Source: an uncultured Clostridium sp. (GTDB lineage Bacteria; Bacillota; Clostridia; TANB77; CAG-508). From it: a DNA stretch of 64,000 nt. The notes beneath the pieces were generated by a model that was not told the origin of the DNA, did not search any database, and saw nothing but the letters and a program-made list of their open reading frames with translations. This document shows, piece by piece, positions 9,078 to 17,850 of the stretch. Made by a program: the position numbers and the translations under genes. Where the stretch lies: positions 24,282 to 88,281 of the forward strand of contig USRT01000006.1 of assembly GCA_900557195.1 (NCBI GenBank). Reading direction: 5' to 3'. Each line of letters starts with the position of its first letter. Position 1 is the first letter of the stretch.

Positions 9078-9856
9078 AAATCAAATAAAAGTTATAGCAT
9101 TATCTGTTAAATATAATATAATGAGGCAAATGACTAATAAAGTAACATTTATGACAAATATATTATTTATGATACTAAATAATGCAAGTTTTATAGTTCA
9201 ATGGATAATATTATTTAGTTTGAAAGATGAAATAGGAGGATATACAATAAAAGAAGTTTTATTATTATGGGGGTTAGCTGCAAGTACATATGGAATTGCT
9301 CATATAGTATTTCTTAAAGCGTTTGAGATACCAGATTTAATAATAAATGGAAAGTTAGACTCATTTTTAGTACAGCCTAAAAATGTATTTTTAAGTGTTA
9401 TAACATCAGATACAAGCATATCAGCAATAGGTGACCTTATTTATGGATATATTTGCTTGTGTTTATATGGAATTACAATAAAGAACTTTTTACTATTTAC
9501 GTTTTTTTCAATTACAGGAGCAATTATAATAACAGCTTTTGCAAGTATAGTCCGGAAGCCTATCATTTTGGCTTGTAAAAGCAGACGTACTTGCAGATTC
9601 GCTTAATAATATAATGGTTAGTTTTGCAACATATCCAGGTACAATATTTAAAAAAGGAATAAAGTTAATCTTGTATACTGTAATACCAGTTGGAATTGCA
9701 AATTATATACCAGTAGATACAATTATAAACTTCAATTTAGGAAACTTTTTATTTGTAATGTTATTTACAATAGTATTATCTACTATAGCATTTATAATAT
9801 TTTACAAAGGATTAAAAAGATACTCATCATCAAATTTAATGAGTTCTAGAATTTAA
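9061..9856 (+). CDS. ABC-2 type permease subunit (COG3694 type), needs a +1 shift at CGG
   Basis: Joining the frames at 9553 gives a 264-residue, six-segment membrane protein of the normal family length. Frame 0 stops after about 17 aberrant residues; the second frame supplies the last 100 residues, including two or three membrane segments. A GGGGG-rich ribosome binding site precedes the ATG at 9061; ATG 9067 is an alternative. This is the second gene of the same operon to need a shift at CGG. Confidence 0.85.
9553..9556 (+). other. +1 frameshift site 3: GTC [C] GGA
   Basis: Frame 0 reads CGG at codon 165. Dropping the C gives Val-Gly-Ser-Leu-Ser-Phe-Trp and the rest of the permease. Confidence 0.85.
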
Positions 9857-9869
9857 AGTGAAAAGTGGA

Positions 9870-9908
9870 CAAATTTGGACAAGAGAACAGTCTCTTTGTC
9901 CAAATTTG
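9870..9908. repeat. Dispersed palindromic repeat, diverged copy 2
   Basis: CAAATTTGGACAAGAGA and TCTCTTTGTCCAAATTTG form an inverted repeat around a four-base centre. The core GGACAAGAGAAC is shared with the repeats at 1644 and 35819, while the outer arms differ. It lies just after the ABC exporter operon. Confidence 0.7.
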
Positions 9909-9977
9909 AGTAACTCTTATCACATTACATTATGCATACCTAATGCATACATTAGATGCAAAAGATGTGCATACAAC

Positions 9978-10006
9978 TTGACATGTTATGTAAATTATTG
10001 TATCAT
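9978..10006 (+). promoter_or_regulatory. Promoter of the secreted vWA protein gene
   Basis: TTGACA (9978-9983), a 17-base spacer and TATCAT (10001-10006) lie about 160 bases before the next gene. This leaves a long leader. The rest of the 9909-10165 interval shows no other gene. Confidence 0.6.
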
Positions 10007-10165
10007 ATATCCTAATGTAACATTTATAATGTTAACATTTTTATATAGATGGCGTAAGGCCCACCACCCAATTATCTAATTAGATAGAATGTTATATGCA
10101 TTTATTTGATTAGTGTATAGATTATAAGAATATCCGCAGCAAATCAAATATGGAGGGAGAAAATC

Positions 10166-11071
10166 ATGAAAAGGTTATTTTTGGCAGTAATTTCACTTGT
10201 AAGTGCAATGATTTGCATTGTATTTGGTAGCAGTGTAGTAAGTGCAGCTGAAACTGATGCATTGGAATATGTAATTCAGAAAGGCTCAATATACTACGAG
10301 TCCGCATCCGGTTTTGGAACTGGTCGGAGAGGTGTTGTATGCGAAGACAATCCGTATACAGTAAATCCTTGTTATGCAGGGATTAATGGATATGCATACT
10401 TAGATGAAGAAGGAAGAGTTCTTGTTTCTGAGTATGATGAATCCACTACAGATATAGATATACCACCAGCACCAGAAGGTACTTTCAAGCTCTACAAACA
10501 CTTCAGAACAGCCAATTACCGAAATGGTTGGGTTGATTCTAATTGTGTTATGAAAGTTTCTAAGAAAACAGACGTTCATTTAACAGAAGAACCATTAGAG
10601 TTTTCTGAAGATACTCCGGTAGAACCCGAAAAAGTGGTTGATAAGATAAGTCAAGATGTCAAAAAAGACATGCATACTTGTATTGTCATTGATTATTCGG
10701 GAAGCATGTCCGACAATCAGCGTGAAGTTGTTGATTTATTGGGAACAATAGAATTTAATGCAAATACAACAATAATTGTGTTTGCTGATACATTCGAAAT
10801 TGTAACCCATGAAGAATTAAAAAATGAGCAGTTTGACGTTGGCGGTGCTACACATATGTATCAAGCAATTAACGGAGCTCTTGAACTTGGTACAGAACAA
10901 CTTATCATTATAAGTGACTTGCAAACATATGATGATGTAGAATTGATGGAATCAAGTGATAAACTGAGAAAAGTGACCGTATATGATCCTGATGAGGATG
11001 AATTTGATTCGTCTACTATAGACGAATTAAAAGAAAAATTGGGTTACTTTTCTAGAATAATAATCAAATAA
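10166..11071 (+). CDS. Secreted von Willebrand A-like protein (foreign composition)
   Basis: The first 27 residues form a Sec signal peptide (positive start, hydrophobic core, VVSAAE cleavage region). From about residue 170 there is a vWA fold with the MIDAS motif DYSGS, a later threonine in VGGATHMY and the IIISDLQT strand. The region between is unrecognised. The gene is clearly richer in G and C than its neighbours and uses CGG as an ordinary Arg codon at 10325 (codon 54), unlike native genes. It has its own promoter and a perfect terminator, so it looks like a transferred single-gene cassette. The function is unknown; extracellular metal-dependent protein binding is plausible. Confidence 0.8.
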   Translation: MKRLFLAVISLVSAMICIVFGSSVVSAAETDALEYVIQKGSIYYESASGFGTGRRGVVCEDNPYTVNPCYAGINGYAYLDEEGRVLVSEYDESTTDIDIPPAPEGTFKLYKHFRTANYRNGWVDSNCVMKVSKKTDVHLTEEPLEFSEDTPVEPEKVVDKISQDVKKDMHTCIVIDYSGSMSDNQREVVDLLGTIEFNANTTIIVFADTFEIVTHEELKNEQFDVGGATHMYQAINGALELGTEQLIIISDLQTYDDVELMESSDKLRKVTVYDPDEDEFDSSTIDELKEKLGYFSRIIIK

Positions 11072-11120
11072 CAACAGCTCGCACAAATGCTACTTGCATT
11101 TGTGCGAGCTGTTGTTTTAT
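11070..11120 (+). terminator. Strong rho-independent terminator
   Basis: A perfect 21-bp stem (11070-11090 with 11096-11116) with a five-base loop runs into TTTT. It directly follows the vWA gene stop codon. Confidence 0.9.
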
Positions 11121-11280
11121 AATCTGTAAAAGCATTAATCAAGTGAAATATAATTTAGCATGCTATTATTCATACCTAACACAAATGTAACCCATAAGGA
11201 AATTAAGAATCTTAGTCAATACTTAAATAGTTACTAAGAATGTAATTATATAAAAACTATAATAAATAGTTGAAAACAAA

Positions 11281-11320
11281 GAAAACTTTATGTTAAAATA
11301 TGTACATAAAGTTTTCTTTA
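11281..11320. terminator. Hairpin, possible terminator upstream of the DUF218 gene
   Basis: GAAAACTTTATG pairs perfectly with CATAAAGTTTTC over a 12-base loop and is followed by TTT. It lies 70 bases before the next gene, so it could be a terminator or a leader structure. The rest of 11121-11389 shows only a weaker CTTAGT/ACTAAG hairpin. Confidence 0.4.
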
Positions 11321-11389
11321 ATGTTACTACTTAGAGATATGCAAAGAAATATAATGATAAGTTAGAATAAAAAGAAAGTTGGATTAAAT

Positions 11390-12049
11390 ATGAAAAAGAT
11401 AATAAAGTATGTAACAGTAGTTTTAATAGTTATGATAGTAATAGTTTTGGGAATAAATTTCTATGTTAAGTTATCTACTAAAAAACAAATTATTGGGAAT
11501 AAAGATGATTCTAGGTTAAAAGATGTAGATTGCATTATTGTACTAGGAGCGGGTGTATGGGGAGATAAACCTAGTCCAATGCTAGAAGATAGACTATTAG
11601 AGGCAATTTCTTTATATGAAAATAATACATCTTCAAAAATAATTATGAGCGGAGACCATGGAAGAGAAGAATATGATGAAGTTAATACAATGAAAAATTT
11701 TGCAATAGAGAAAGGTGTACCATCAGAGAATATTTTTATGGATCACGCAGGTTTTTCTTCTTATGAAAGTATATATAGAGCAAAAGAAATATTTGAAGCT
11801 AAAAAAGTAGTTATAGTAACTCAAGAATATCATTTGTACAGATCTTTATATGTTGCAAATAGGTTAGGTGTAGAAGCATATGGAGTAGCATCTAATCCAA
11901 GAATCTATGGAGGAGAAGCCTATAGGGAATTAAGGGAAATATTAGCAAGAAATAAAGATTTTGTAAAGTGTATCTTTAAACCTAAGCCAACATATTTAGG
12001 AGATACAATTCCTGTTAATGGTAATGGTGATGTAACAAATGATAAATAA
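11390..12049 (+). CDS. DUF218 (SanA/YdcF-like) membrane-anchored protein
   Basis: One membrane segment near residues 5-26 anchors a DUF218 domain that starts with DCIIVLGAGVWG and includes MSGDHG and the VTQEYHLYRSL motif, all typical of SanA/YdcF proteins. The family is linked to cell-envelope integrity, and SanA to vancomycin exclusion in enteric bacteria, but its reaction is not well defined. The gene is intact. Confidence 0.85.
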   Translation: MKKIIKYVTVVLIVMIVIVLGINFYVKLSTKKQIIGNKDDSRLKDVDCIIVLGAGVWGDKPSPMLEDRLLEAISLYENNTSSKIIMSGDHGREEYDEVNTMKNFAIEKGVPSENIFMDHAGFSSYESIYRAKEIFEAKKVVIVTQEYHLYRSLYVANRLGVEAYGVASNPRIYGGEAYRELREILARNKDFVKCIFKPKPTYLGDTIPVNGNGDVTNDK

Positions 12050-12093
12050 AATAGTAACTAATAAAAAATGTATTTTTAGAAAGGGATAAAATA

Positions 12094-12504
12094 ATGAAAG
12101 ATTTATTAAAGACGAACTGTTTCGATATCCAAGAAACAATGATAATTGTAGGAAGCTGTTTGTTACAAATGGCACCAGAAGCATATAAAGAATTAAATAA
12201 AATATCTTCTAATATTTATGAAGTATGTTTGGAAAAAGAACATTTAAATATGGTTGTAACTAAAGTAATAGGAATGCTTGCAAGAGGGAAAATAAAAAAA
12301 CTAGTATTTGCTACAGTAGATAAATCACCTCATTGTATACAACTTCATTATGTAGTAAAAGAATTAGAAAATGCTATTAATTTAGATAATATTAAAATAA
12401 CAAATTATGTGGCAGTAGATAATAAATTAGTAGAAATTCCAATAGAAGTAATAGGAATATCAAAGAATTTGGCTAAATTAAAAGAAAAAATGTCTGATAT
12501 ATAA
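12094..12504 (+). CDS. Hypothetical protein, 136 aa
   Basis: I do not recognise this protein. It is soluble, with mixed alpha/beta character, Cys at about residues 9, 22, 44 and 71, and a central MLARGKIKKLVFATVDKSPH segment. An AAGGGA site precedes the ATG. It sits between the DUF218 gene and a small membrane protein. The base composition is native. Confidence 0.65.
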   Translation: MKDLLKTNCFDIQETMIIVGSCLLQMAPEAYKELNKISSNIYEVCLEKEHLNMVVTKVIGMLARGKIKKLVFATVDKSPHCIQLHYVVKELENAINLDNIKITNYVAVDNKLVEIPIEVIGISKNLAKLKEKMSDI

Positions 12505-12550
12505 TTTCAAAAATATGTAATATATATAATAATAGGAGGAAATTTAAAAT

Positions 12551-12814
12551 ATGGACAATAAAGAATTAGAAAATGAAATATTAAAAATAAAAGAAAGAAA
12601 TAAAAAAGTAGAGTTAGATAAAGCTTGGGAAACAAGCTTAACTAGAAAAATTTGTATTTGTGTATTAACATACATAGTTGTAATAATATATTCTTTATTA
12701 ATAAATAAGATTAGTAATATATTCTTAAGTTCACTAGTACCAGTAATAGGTTTTACATTATCAACATTATCTTTAAAGTTAGTAAGAAATATATGGGAAA
12801 AGAATAGAAAATAA
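12551..12814 (+). CDS. Small membrane protein, 87 aa
   Basis: A charged N-terminal helix of about 28 residues, rich in Glu and Lys, is followed by two hydrophobic segments (about residues 32-51 and 57-75) and a basic tail. This is a common layout of small uncharacterised bacterial membrane proteins. AGGAGG precedes the ATG. The function is unknown. Confidence 0.7.
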   Translation: MDNKELENEILKIKERNKKVELDKAWETSLTRKICICVLTYIVVIIYSLLINKISNIFLSSLVPVIGFTLSTLSLKLVRNIWEKNRK

Positions 12815-12866
12815 TTCTATATAAAACTTATTAAAGATAATTAATCAAATTTTAATAATTTCAACG

Positions 12867-12896
12867 GAAAGTGTATATAAAAGCACTTTCTTTTTT
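12867..12896 (+). terminator. Rho-independent terminator
   Basis: GAAAGTG pairs with CACTTTC and is followed by TTTTTTC. Confidence 0.7.
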
Positions 12897-12967
12897 CTTA
12901 TCTTTATGATACTATAAGTAAAAATTAAGTATAAAACCAAAAAAGGAATATTTGAAAGGAGCATAAG

Positions 12968-13372
12968 ATGAATAGAAGAATTATTGTAAGTACATTAATA
13001 AAATGCAAAGATAAATACTTATTTATAAAACAAAATAAAGAAGGAGGAGCTTATCAGGACTGTTTACATATAGTAGGTGGAGGACTAGAAGAAAATGAAA
13101 CATTAGAAGAAGCTATAAAAAGAGAAGTAATGGAAGAAGTACATATAGAATTAAATGAAGTTATACCATTTGATTTTGATAGTGATATTTTAATGTATAA
13201 GGGAGAAATGACACAGCTTATCTTTTTAAGGTTCACATCAGAAATACAAGAATTTACAGGTTATCCAGATTCAGATGCCAAAGAGATAATATGGTTATCT
13301 AAAGAGGAAATATTAAACTATAAACATAATGAGCCATCAATGAGATTTTTTAAGAAATTAGGATTGATATAA
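12968..13372 (+). CDS. Nudix hydrolase
   Basis: The 134-residue protein has the Nudix box GGGLEENETLEEAIKREVME followed by EVHI. Its ATG follows GAAAGGAGC by a suitable distance. The substrate is unknown. It is not closely similar to the other Nudix proteins of the window outside the motif, so this is not a recent duplication. Confidence 0.9.
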   Translation: MNRRIIVSTLIKCKDKYLFIKQNKEGGAYQDCLHIVGGGLEENETLEEAIKREVMEEVHIELNEVIPFDFDSDILMYKGEMTQLIFLRFTSEIQEFTGYPDSDAKEIIWLSKEEILNYKHNEPSMRFFKKLGLI

Positions 13373-13454
13373 ATATAGAATAAAGTTTCTACTCTAGAGA
13401 ATAGTTTTCAGAAAATTTATGAAATAAAAAGAGTATATAGAAATAGTATACATA

Positions 13455-13483
13455 TTGAAATTTACATAACTATGTGTTATAAT
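13455..13483 (+). promoter_or_regulatory. Promoter of purB
   Basis: TTGAAA (13455-13460) and TATAAT (13478-13483) are separated by 17 bases and lie about 50 bases before the purB start. Confidence 0.7.
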
Positions 13484-13535
13484 GATATCATTCTGGAATA
13501 ATCCGGAAAATAATTTTATACATGGAGGTCTCATT

Positions 13536-14978
13536 ATGAATATGAGAACAGACATCTATCAATCACCACTTAATGGTCGGTATGCAAGCGAGGAAATGAA
13601 ACATCTCTTTTCAGATGATGTGAAGTTTTCTACTTGGAGAGAACTTTGGGTGGCTTTGGCAGAAGCTGAAAAACAACTTGGGCTCGACATCAGCGATGAG
13701 CAAATTTCTGAGATGCAAAATCACATCTGTGACATCAACTATGATGTGGCAAATGTTCGGGAAAAGGAAGTTCGTCATGACGTTATGGCACATGTACATG
13801 CTTATGGTGTGCAGTGTCCAAAGGCAGCAGGAATTATTCACTTGGGTGCAACATCCTGTTTTGTTACTGATAACACTGATATTCTGAATATTAGTGAAGG
13901 TCTTCTGATTATCAAAAAACGACTGTTGGGAGTTATCAAGCTTTTGACAGATTTTGCTGAAGCAAACAAAGATATACCAACACTTGGCTACACTCATGGA
14001 CAACCCGCATCTCCTGTTACAGTCGGCAAAAGAGCTACACTATGGCTCCAGAATTTTATGGAGAATCTTGATGAACTTGATTTTGTCATGAATAATATGA
14101 AAATGCTTGGCTGTCGTGGTGCAACAGGAACGCAAGAGACGTTTATGAAGCTGTTTGATGGCGACGAGGAAAAAGTTAAGGCCATTGACAGAATTATTGC
14201 TGAAAAATTCGGATTTGACGAAGTTTATCCTGTGTCTGGTCAGACTTATCCGAGAAACTTTGATGTAAGGGTGCTTAACTGTCTTGCTGCAATTACGGTG
14301 AGTGCTTACAAGATGGCGGAAGATATCCGTATTCTTCAGCATGATAAGGAAATTGAGGAACCCTTTGAAAAGAACCAAATTGGTTCTTCAGCAATGGCAT
14401 ACAAACGTAATCCTATGCGTTCAGAACGTATTTGTTCGTTGGCACGATATGTTCAGAGTGAAGCAGCAAATGCTGTAAACACTGCAAGTGTACAATGGCT
14501 CGAAAGGACCTTGGATGATTCAGCAAACCGTCGTATGAGCATTCCTGAAAGTTTTCTTGCAACAGATGGGGTACTTATCACTTGCGCTAATGTAATAGAT
14601 GGTCTTGTTGTTAATTACAAGATTATCGAAAAACATTTGGATGCTGAATTACCGTTTATGGCAACAGAAGATATCTTAATGAAAGCTGTTAAGGCCGGTG
14701 GAGACCGTCAGGCTTTACATGAAAGAATTCGTATTCATTCCAGGGCTGCGGCACGTCAAGTTAAAGTATTAGGCTTAGAAAATGACTTGATGAATCGTAT
14801 TGCAGATGATCCTACATTTGGAATGACTTTAGCAGAGGTTAAAGCTATTCTTAACCCCAAAAATCTCATTGGTAGATGCTCAAATCAGGTTACAGACTAT
14901 CTTGAGGGATATGTTAGACCTGTTCTTAAGGCAAATGAGCAATTTCTCACAGAGATTAATACAGACGTGAGAGTTTAA
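13536..14978 (+). CDS. purB: Adenylosuccinate lyase (foreign composition)
   Basis: The 480-residue protein belongs to the fumarase/aspartase superfamily and carries the signature GSSAMAYKRNPMRSE around residue 285, plus the N-terminal PLNGRY motif that binds substrate. PurB makes fumarate and AMP from adenylosuccinate, and also AICAR in purine synthesis. A GGAGG site fixes the start at 13536. The gene is visibly richer in G and C than its neighbours, has its own promoter and terminator, and uses CGG in frame at 13578 (the conserved Arg of NGRY) and 13758. It lies apart from any other purine gene and looks transferred. Confidence 0.95.
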   Translation: MNMRTDIYQSPLNGRYASEEMKHLFSDDVKFSTWRELWVALAEAEKQLGLDISDEQISEMQNHICDINYDVANVREKEVRHDVMAHVHAYGVQCPKAAGIIHLGATSCFVTDNTDILNISEGLLIIKKRLLGVIKLLTDFAEANKDIPTLGYTHGQPASPVTVGKRATLWLQNFMENLDELDFVMNNMKMLGCRGATGTQETFMKLFDGDEEKVKAIDRIIAEKFGFDEVYPVSGQTYPRNFDVRVLNCLAAITVSAYKMAEDIRILQHDKEIEEPFEKNQIGSSAMAYKRNPMRSERICSLARYVQSEAANAVNTASVQWLERTLDDSANRRMSIPESFLATDGVLITCANVIDGLVVNYKIIEKHLDAELPFMATEDILMKAVKAGGDRQALHERIRIHSRAAARQVKVLGLENDLMNRIADDPTFGMTLAEVKAILNPKNLIGRCSNQVTDYLEGYVRPVLKANEQFLTEINTDVRV

Positions 14979-15005
14979 AATCACGGCAATGCCGTGAAAT
15001 GAAGG

Positions 15006-15052
15006 CAAGAGGGCAATTTGTAATAACTTACAGATTGTCCTCTTGTTATCAT
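15006..15052 (+). terminator. Rho-independent terminator of purB
   Basis: CAAGAGGGCAATTTGTAA pairs with TTACAGATTGTCCTCTTG with few mismatches over a short loop, followed by a T-rich tail. A smaller CACGGCA/TGCCGTG hairpin precedes it at 14982-14996. Confidence 0.75.
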
Positions 15053-15123
15053 TTTTACAATATTTGCTAGAATAAAAATAATAAAAAATATAACAAAATG
15101 ATTATTTTATATAAAAACTAACC

Positions 15124-15154
15124 AATAAAGTGTGCAGTTACACTTTATTTTTTT
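15124..15154 (+). terminator. Rho-independent terminator
   Basis: AATAAAGTGT pairs with ACACTTTATT over a six-base loop and is followed by TTTTT. It may end read-through from purB before the next operon. Confidence 0.7.
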
Positions 15155-15211
15155 GTTAAATTATGATAATCTGTTAATGAAAATAACAAATAAAAATAAG
15201 GAGAGATTTTT

Positions 15212-16066
15212 ATGAGACAAGAATTAATTAGAATTAATTCAACAGATGGAATTGAACTTCCAGGAATTTTATATATGCCAGATGATAATACAAACAAAAT
15301 AGTTATTCATATCCATGGATTAAGTGGGAACTTTTATGAAAATAGATTTATAGATATTTTAGCTAAGACATATACAAATAAGGGTTATGCTCTTATAACT
15401 TTTAATAATAGAGGAAAAGATTATATAACAGAAATGCTAAAAGGTGATGATGCTATTGTAGTAGGTAGTTGTTATGAATTATTTGAGGAATGCATATTAG
15501 ATATTGAAGGTATTGTAAATTGGGTAAAAGATAAAGGGTTTAATGAGATAACTTTACAAGGGCATAGTTATGGATGTAATAAAGTAATATATTATTATGA
15601 TAAAAAGAAAGAAGATTGCATAAAAAATATAGTATTATTAGCACCTTGCGATATTCCAAAAGAAATAGAAATATATACAGGAGATGAATATCAAAATTGT
15701 ATAAAATCTGCAACAGATCTAGTAAAAAATAACAAAGAAGATGAATTGATTGACTTTAATGTATTTGCTAATGGAAAAATAAGTGCTAAAACATTTTACA
15801 CAGATTTTTTATATGAAAGCAGTTGCGATTTCTTTAGATATAGAGAAAAAAACACGAAAAGTAAAATACTAAATAAAATTCAAATTCCAGTATTAATAAT
15901 ATTTGGAAGCGAAGATAGTTGTGTATTAACAGAACCTAAAGAAACAGTTGAAAGCTATTTAAAGAATAATATTAAGGATTGTAAGATTAAAATAATTGCA
16001 AATACAGATCATTCCTATACAGGTAAATATGAGGAATTAGGAAAGATAGTAGGAGAAAATATATGA
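15212..16066 (+). CDS. Alpha/beta hydrolase
   Basis: The 284-residue protein has the oxyanion region HIHGLSGN, the nucleophile elbow GHSYG, an aspartate near FGSEDSC and a C-terminal histidine in NTDHSYTG, the full catalytic triad of the alpha/beta hydrolase fold. It resembles the DUF1749-like esterases. Its stop overlaps the next start by four bases (ATGA), so it is coupled to the acetyltransferase. The substrate is unknown. Confidence 0.85.
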   Translation: MRQELIRINSTDGIELPGILYMPDDNTNKIVIHIHGLSGNFYENRFIDILAKTYTNKGYALITFNNRGKDYITEMLKGDDAIVVGSCYELFEECILDIEGIVNWVKDKGFNEITLQGHSYGCNKVIYYYDKKKEDCIKNIVLLAPCDIPKEIEIYTGDEYQNCIKSATDLVKNNKEDELIDFNVFANGKISAKTFYTDFLYESSCDFFRYREKNTKSKILNKIQIPVLIIFGSEDSCVLTEPKETVESYLKNNIKDCKIKIIANTDHSYTGKYEELGKIVGENI

Positions 16067-16503
16067 TAGATGTGAAAGTAATGCATGCTAATAAATCTCA
16101 TAGAGATTTTATAATATATGCAAATAAAATGATAAATAATGTAAATGATACTAAGCAAACAAATGGATTGGAATTAAATATAGAAAAAGACTATTTTTGT
16201 GATAGCCCAAAGTTCCAATGTTTAGTTGCAGAAATAGATAATAAACCAGTTGGCATGATTTTATATTCTTATTTCTATTGGGCAAGTGATGGAGAAGTAC
16301 TTTGGATTTCTCAAATGTTTATTGAAGAAAAATATAGAAAATATGGTATATTTTTTAAGTTGATACAAGAATTAAGGAAAGAAAACAAAGACATAAAGAT
16401 TGTTTCATGTGCTACAGGCAATGAAAATAAGAAAATGCAAAAAATATTAGAGTTTTATGGTGCACATGAAATTAATTTAAAATTTTATTATAAAAAGATA
16501 TGA
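16063..16503 (+). CDS. GNAT-family N-acetyltransferase
   Basis: The 146-residue protein shows the GNAT core, with a QMFIEEKYRKYGIFFKLI segment at the acetyl-CoA site and a C-terminal LEFYGAHEI strand. The canonical glycine pattern is partly degenerate (RKYGIF). It is translated from an ATGA overlap with the hydrolase upstream. The substrate is unknown. Confidence 0.8.
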   Translation: MIDVKVMHANKSHRDFIIYANKMINNVNDTKQTNGLELNIEKDYFCDSPKFQCLVAEIDNKPVGMILYSYFYWASDGEVLWISQMFIEEKYRKYGIFFKLIQELRKENKDIKIVSCATGNENKKMQKILEFYGAHEINLKFYYKKI

Positions 16504-16550
16504 TGTACAAATTAAAACAAAAATAAAAGATTAATATAGGAGGAAAAGAT

Positions 16551-16949
16551 ATGTTTGATATAATTCATGTTGCTATAAGTGTAACAGATATTGAAAAAAG
16601 TATAGAATTTTATAAAATGTTTGGATTTAAAGAGTTTAAGTCTTGGAATGCAGAAGATGATAGTATAAAAATAGCTACCTTAAAATTAAATAATACAGTT
16701 TTAGAAATGTTTTGTTATAAAGAATATACCGAATTGCCAGAAATACAAAAAGACATTGCAACAGATTTACCAATAATAGGAACAAAACATTTTGCGTTAG
16801 GAGTAGAAAATATTGATGAGGCAAAAGAATTTGTAATATACAATAATATTTGTGAAAGTGTAAATATAAAGAAGGGAAGGTTAGGAAAAAAATACTTCTT
16901 TATTAGTGATCCTGATGGAATATTAGTAGAAATAATAGAAAAAGATTAA
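16551..16949 (+). CDS. VOC (glyoxalase-like) domain protein
   Basis: The 132-residue protein has the paired beta-alpha-beta-beta-beta modules of the vicinal oxygen chelate fold. It starts with IIHVAISVTDIEKSIEFYK and ends with ISDPDGILVEIIE. His7, Glu56, His77 and Glu129 are plausible metal ligands. AGGAGG precedes the ATG. The reaction may be a lyase, dioxygenase or resistance function and cannot be told. Confidence 0.85.
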   Translation: MFDIIHVAISVTDIEKSIEFYKMFGFKEFKSWNAEDDSIKIATLKLNNTVLEMFCYKEYTELPEIQKDIATDLPIIGTKHFALGVENIDEAKEFVIYNNICESVNIKKGRLGKKYFFISDPDGILVEIIEKD

Positions 16950-16991
16950 ATAAAATAACTATAACCAATTTTATAATAAGGAGAAATGTTA

Positions 16992-17624
16992 ATGAATATT
17001 ATAAAAATTTACGAAAAATATTATATACCAGAAAATCTACAAATGCATATGCTAAGAGTAGCAGCATGTAGCAATTTAATATTAGATAATTGGAATGGAC
17101 CAAAAATAGACAAAGAAGCGATTATTAGAGTCTCACTATTACATGACATGGGAAACATTGTTAAAATACCAGAAGACTTCACAAATGATACAAACTTTAT
17201 TAAAACTAGAAAAAAATACTTTGAAAAATATGGGACAAATGACCATGAAATTAATTTAGAAATAGGAAAGCAAGAAGGTTTAACAGAAAAAGAAATAACA
17301 ATATTAGATGGAAAAAGGTCAAGAAAAAATGAAGAAACATTAAGCTCTAATTCATACGAAAGAAAGATATGTGCATATTGTGACCAGAGAGTTGCTCCAG
17401 ATGGAGTTGTAGGAATAAAAGAACGATTAGAAGATGCTAAAATAAGATATAAAGATAAACCGTTATCAGTATGGTCAAATGAAGAAAAAGCAAATTACTT
17501 AATAGAATGTTCATTAGGAATAGAAAAACAAATTATGCAATATTGTAATATAAAACCAGAAGATATTAATGATGAGAGTATAAAGGATTATATAGAAAGA
17601 TTAAAGCAGTATGATATAATATAA
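16992..17624 (+). CDS. HD-domain phosphohydrolase
   Basis: The 210-residue protein has an HD motif (SLLHDMGNI around residue 53) preceded by an HMLRVA histidine, the metal site of HD hydrolases acting on nucleotides or phosphate esters. ATG 16992 is chosen because GGAG lies eight bases upstream; ATG 16986 is too close. The terminator at 17672 ends this group of genes. Confidence 0.8.
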   Translation: MNIIKIYEKYYIPENLQMHMLRVAACSNLILDNWNGPKIDKEAIIRVSLLHDMGNIVKIPEDFTNDTNFIKTRKKYFEKYGTNDHEINLEIGKQEGLTEKEITILDGKRSRKNEETLSSNSYERKICAYCDQRVAPDGVVGIKERLEDAKIRYKDKPLSVWSNEEKANYLIECSLGIEKQIMQYCNIKPEDINDESIKDYIERLKQYDII

Positions 17625-17671
17625 CTATAAAAAGAAAATATAAGATTTAATAAAAATTATATTATAATTTT

Positions 17672-17736
17672 TCTCCTATGAGAGCAATATCAGAAAAAAA
17701 GAAACTCTGATATTGTTTTCATAGGAGATTTTTTAT
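17672..17736 (+). terminator. Long-stem terminator
   Basis: TCTCCTATGA plus AGCAATATCAGA (17672-17694) pairs with 17706-17728 with a small internal bulge, then TTTTTTA. The stem is about 20 bp. Confidence 0.85.
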
Positions 17737-17786
17737 TTATTATTACAATATAAAAAAAGGTTTATCTATAATTAATAGCAATTTGA

Positions 17787-17816
17787 TTGATAAATGTAAA
17801 TCGATTATGATAAAAT
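17787..17816 (+). promoter_or_regulatory. Promoter of the methyltransferase gene
   Basis: TTGATA (17787-17792) and TAAAAT (17811-17816) with an 18-base spacer lie 35 bases before the start at 17851. Confidence 0.55.
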
Positions 17817-17850
17817 GATTATAATATATAAATAGAAGGAGAGATTATAT

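Noticed and set aside
9858..10079. 73-codon open frame after the ABC exporter
   Set aside because: It starts inside a palindromic repeat, has no ribosome binding site and its product looks random.
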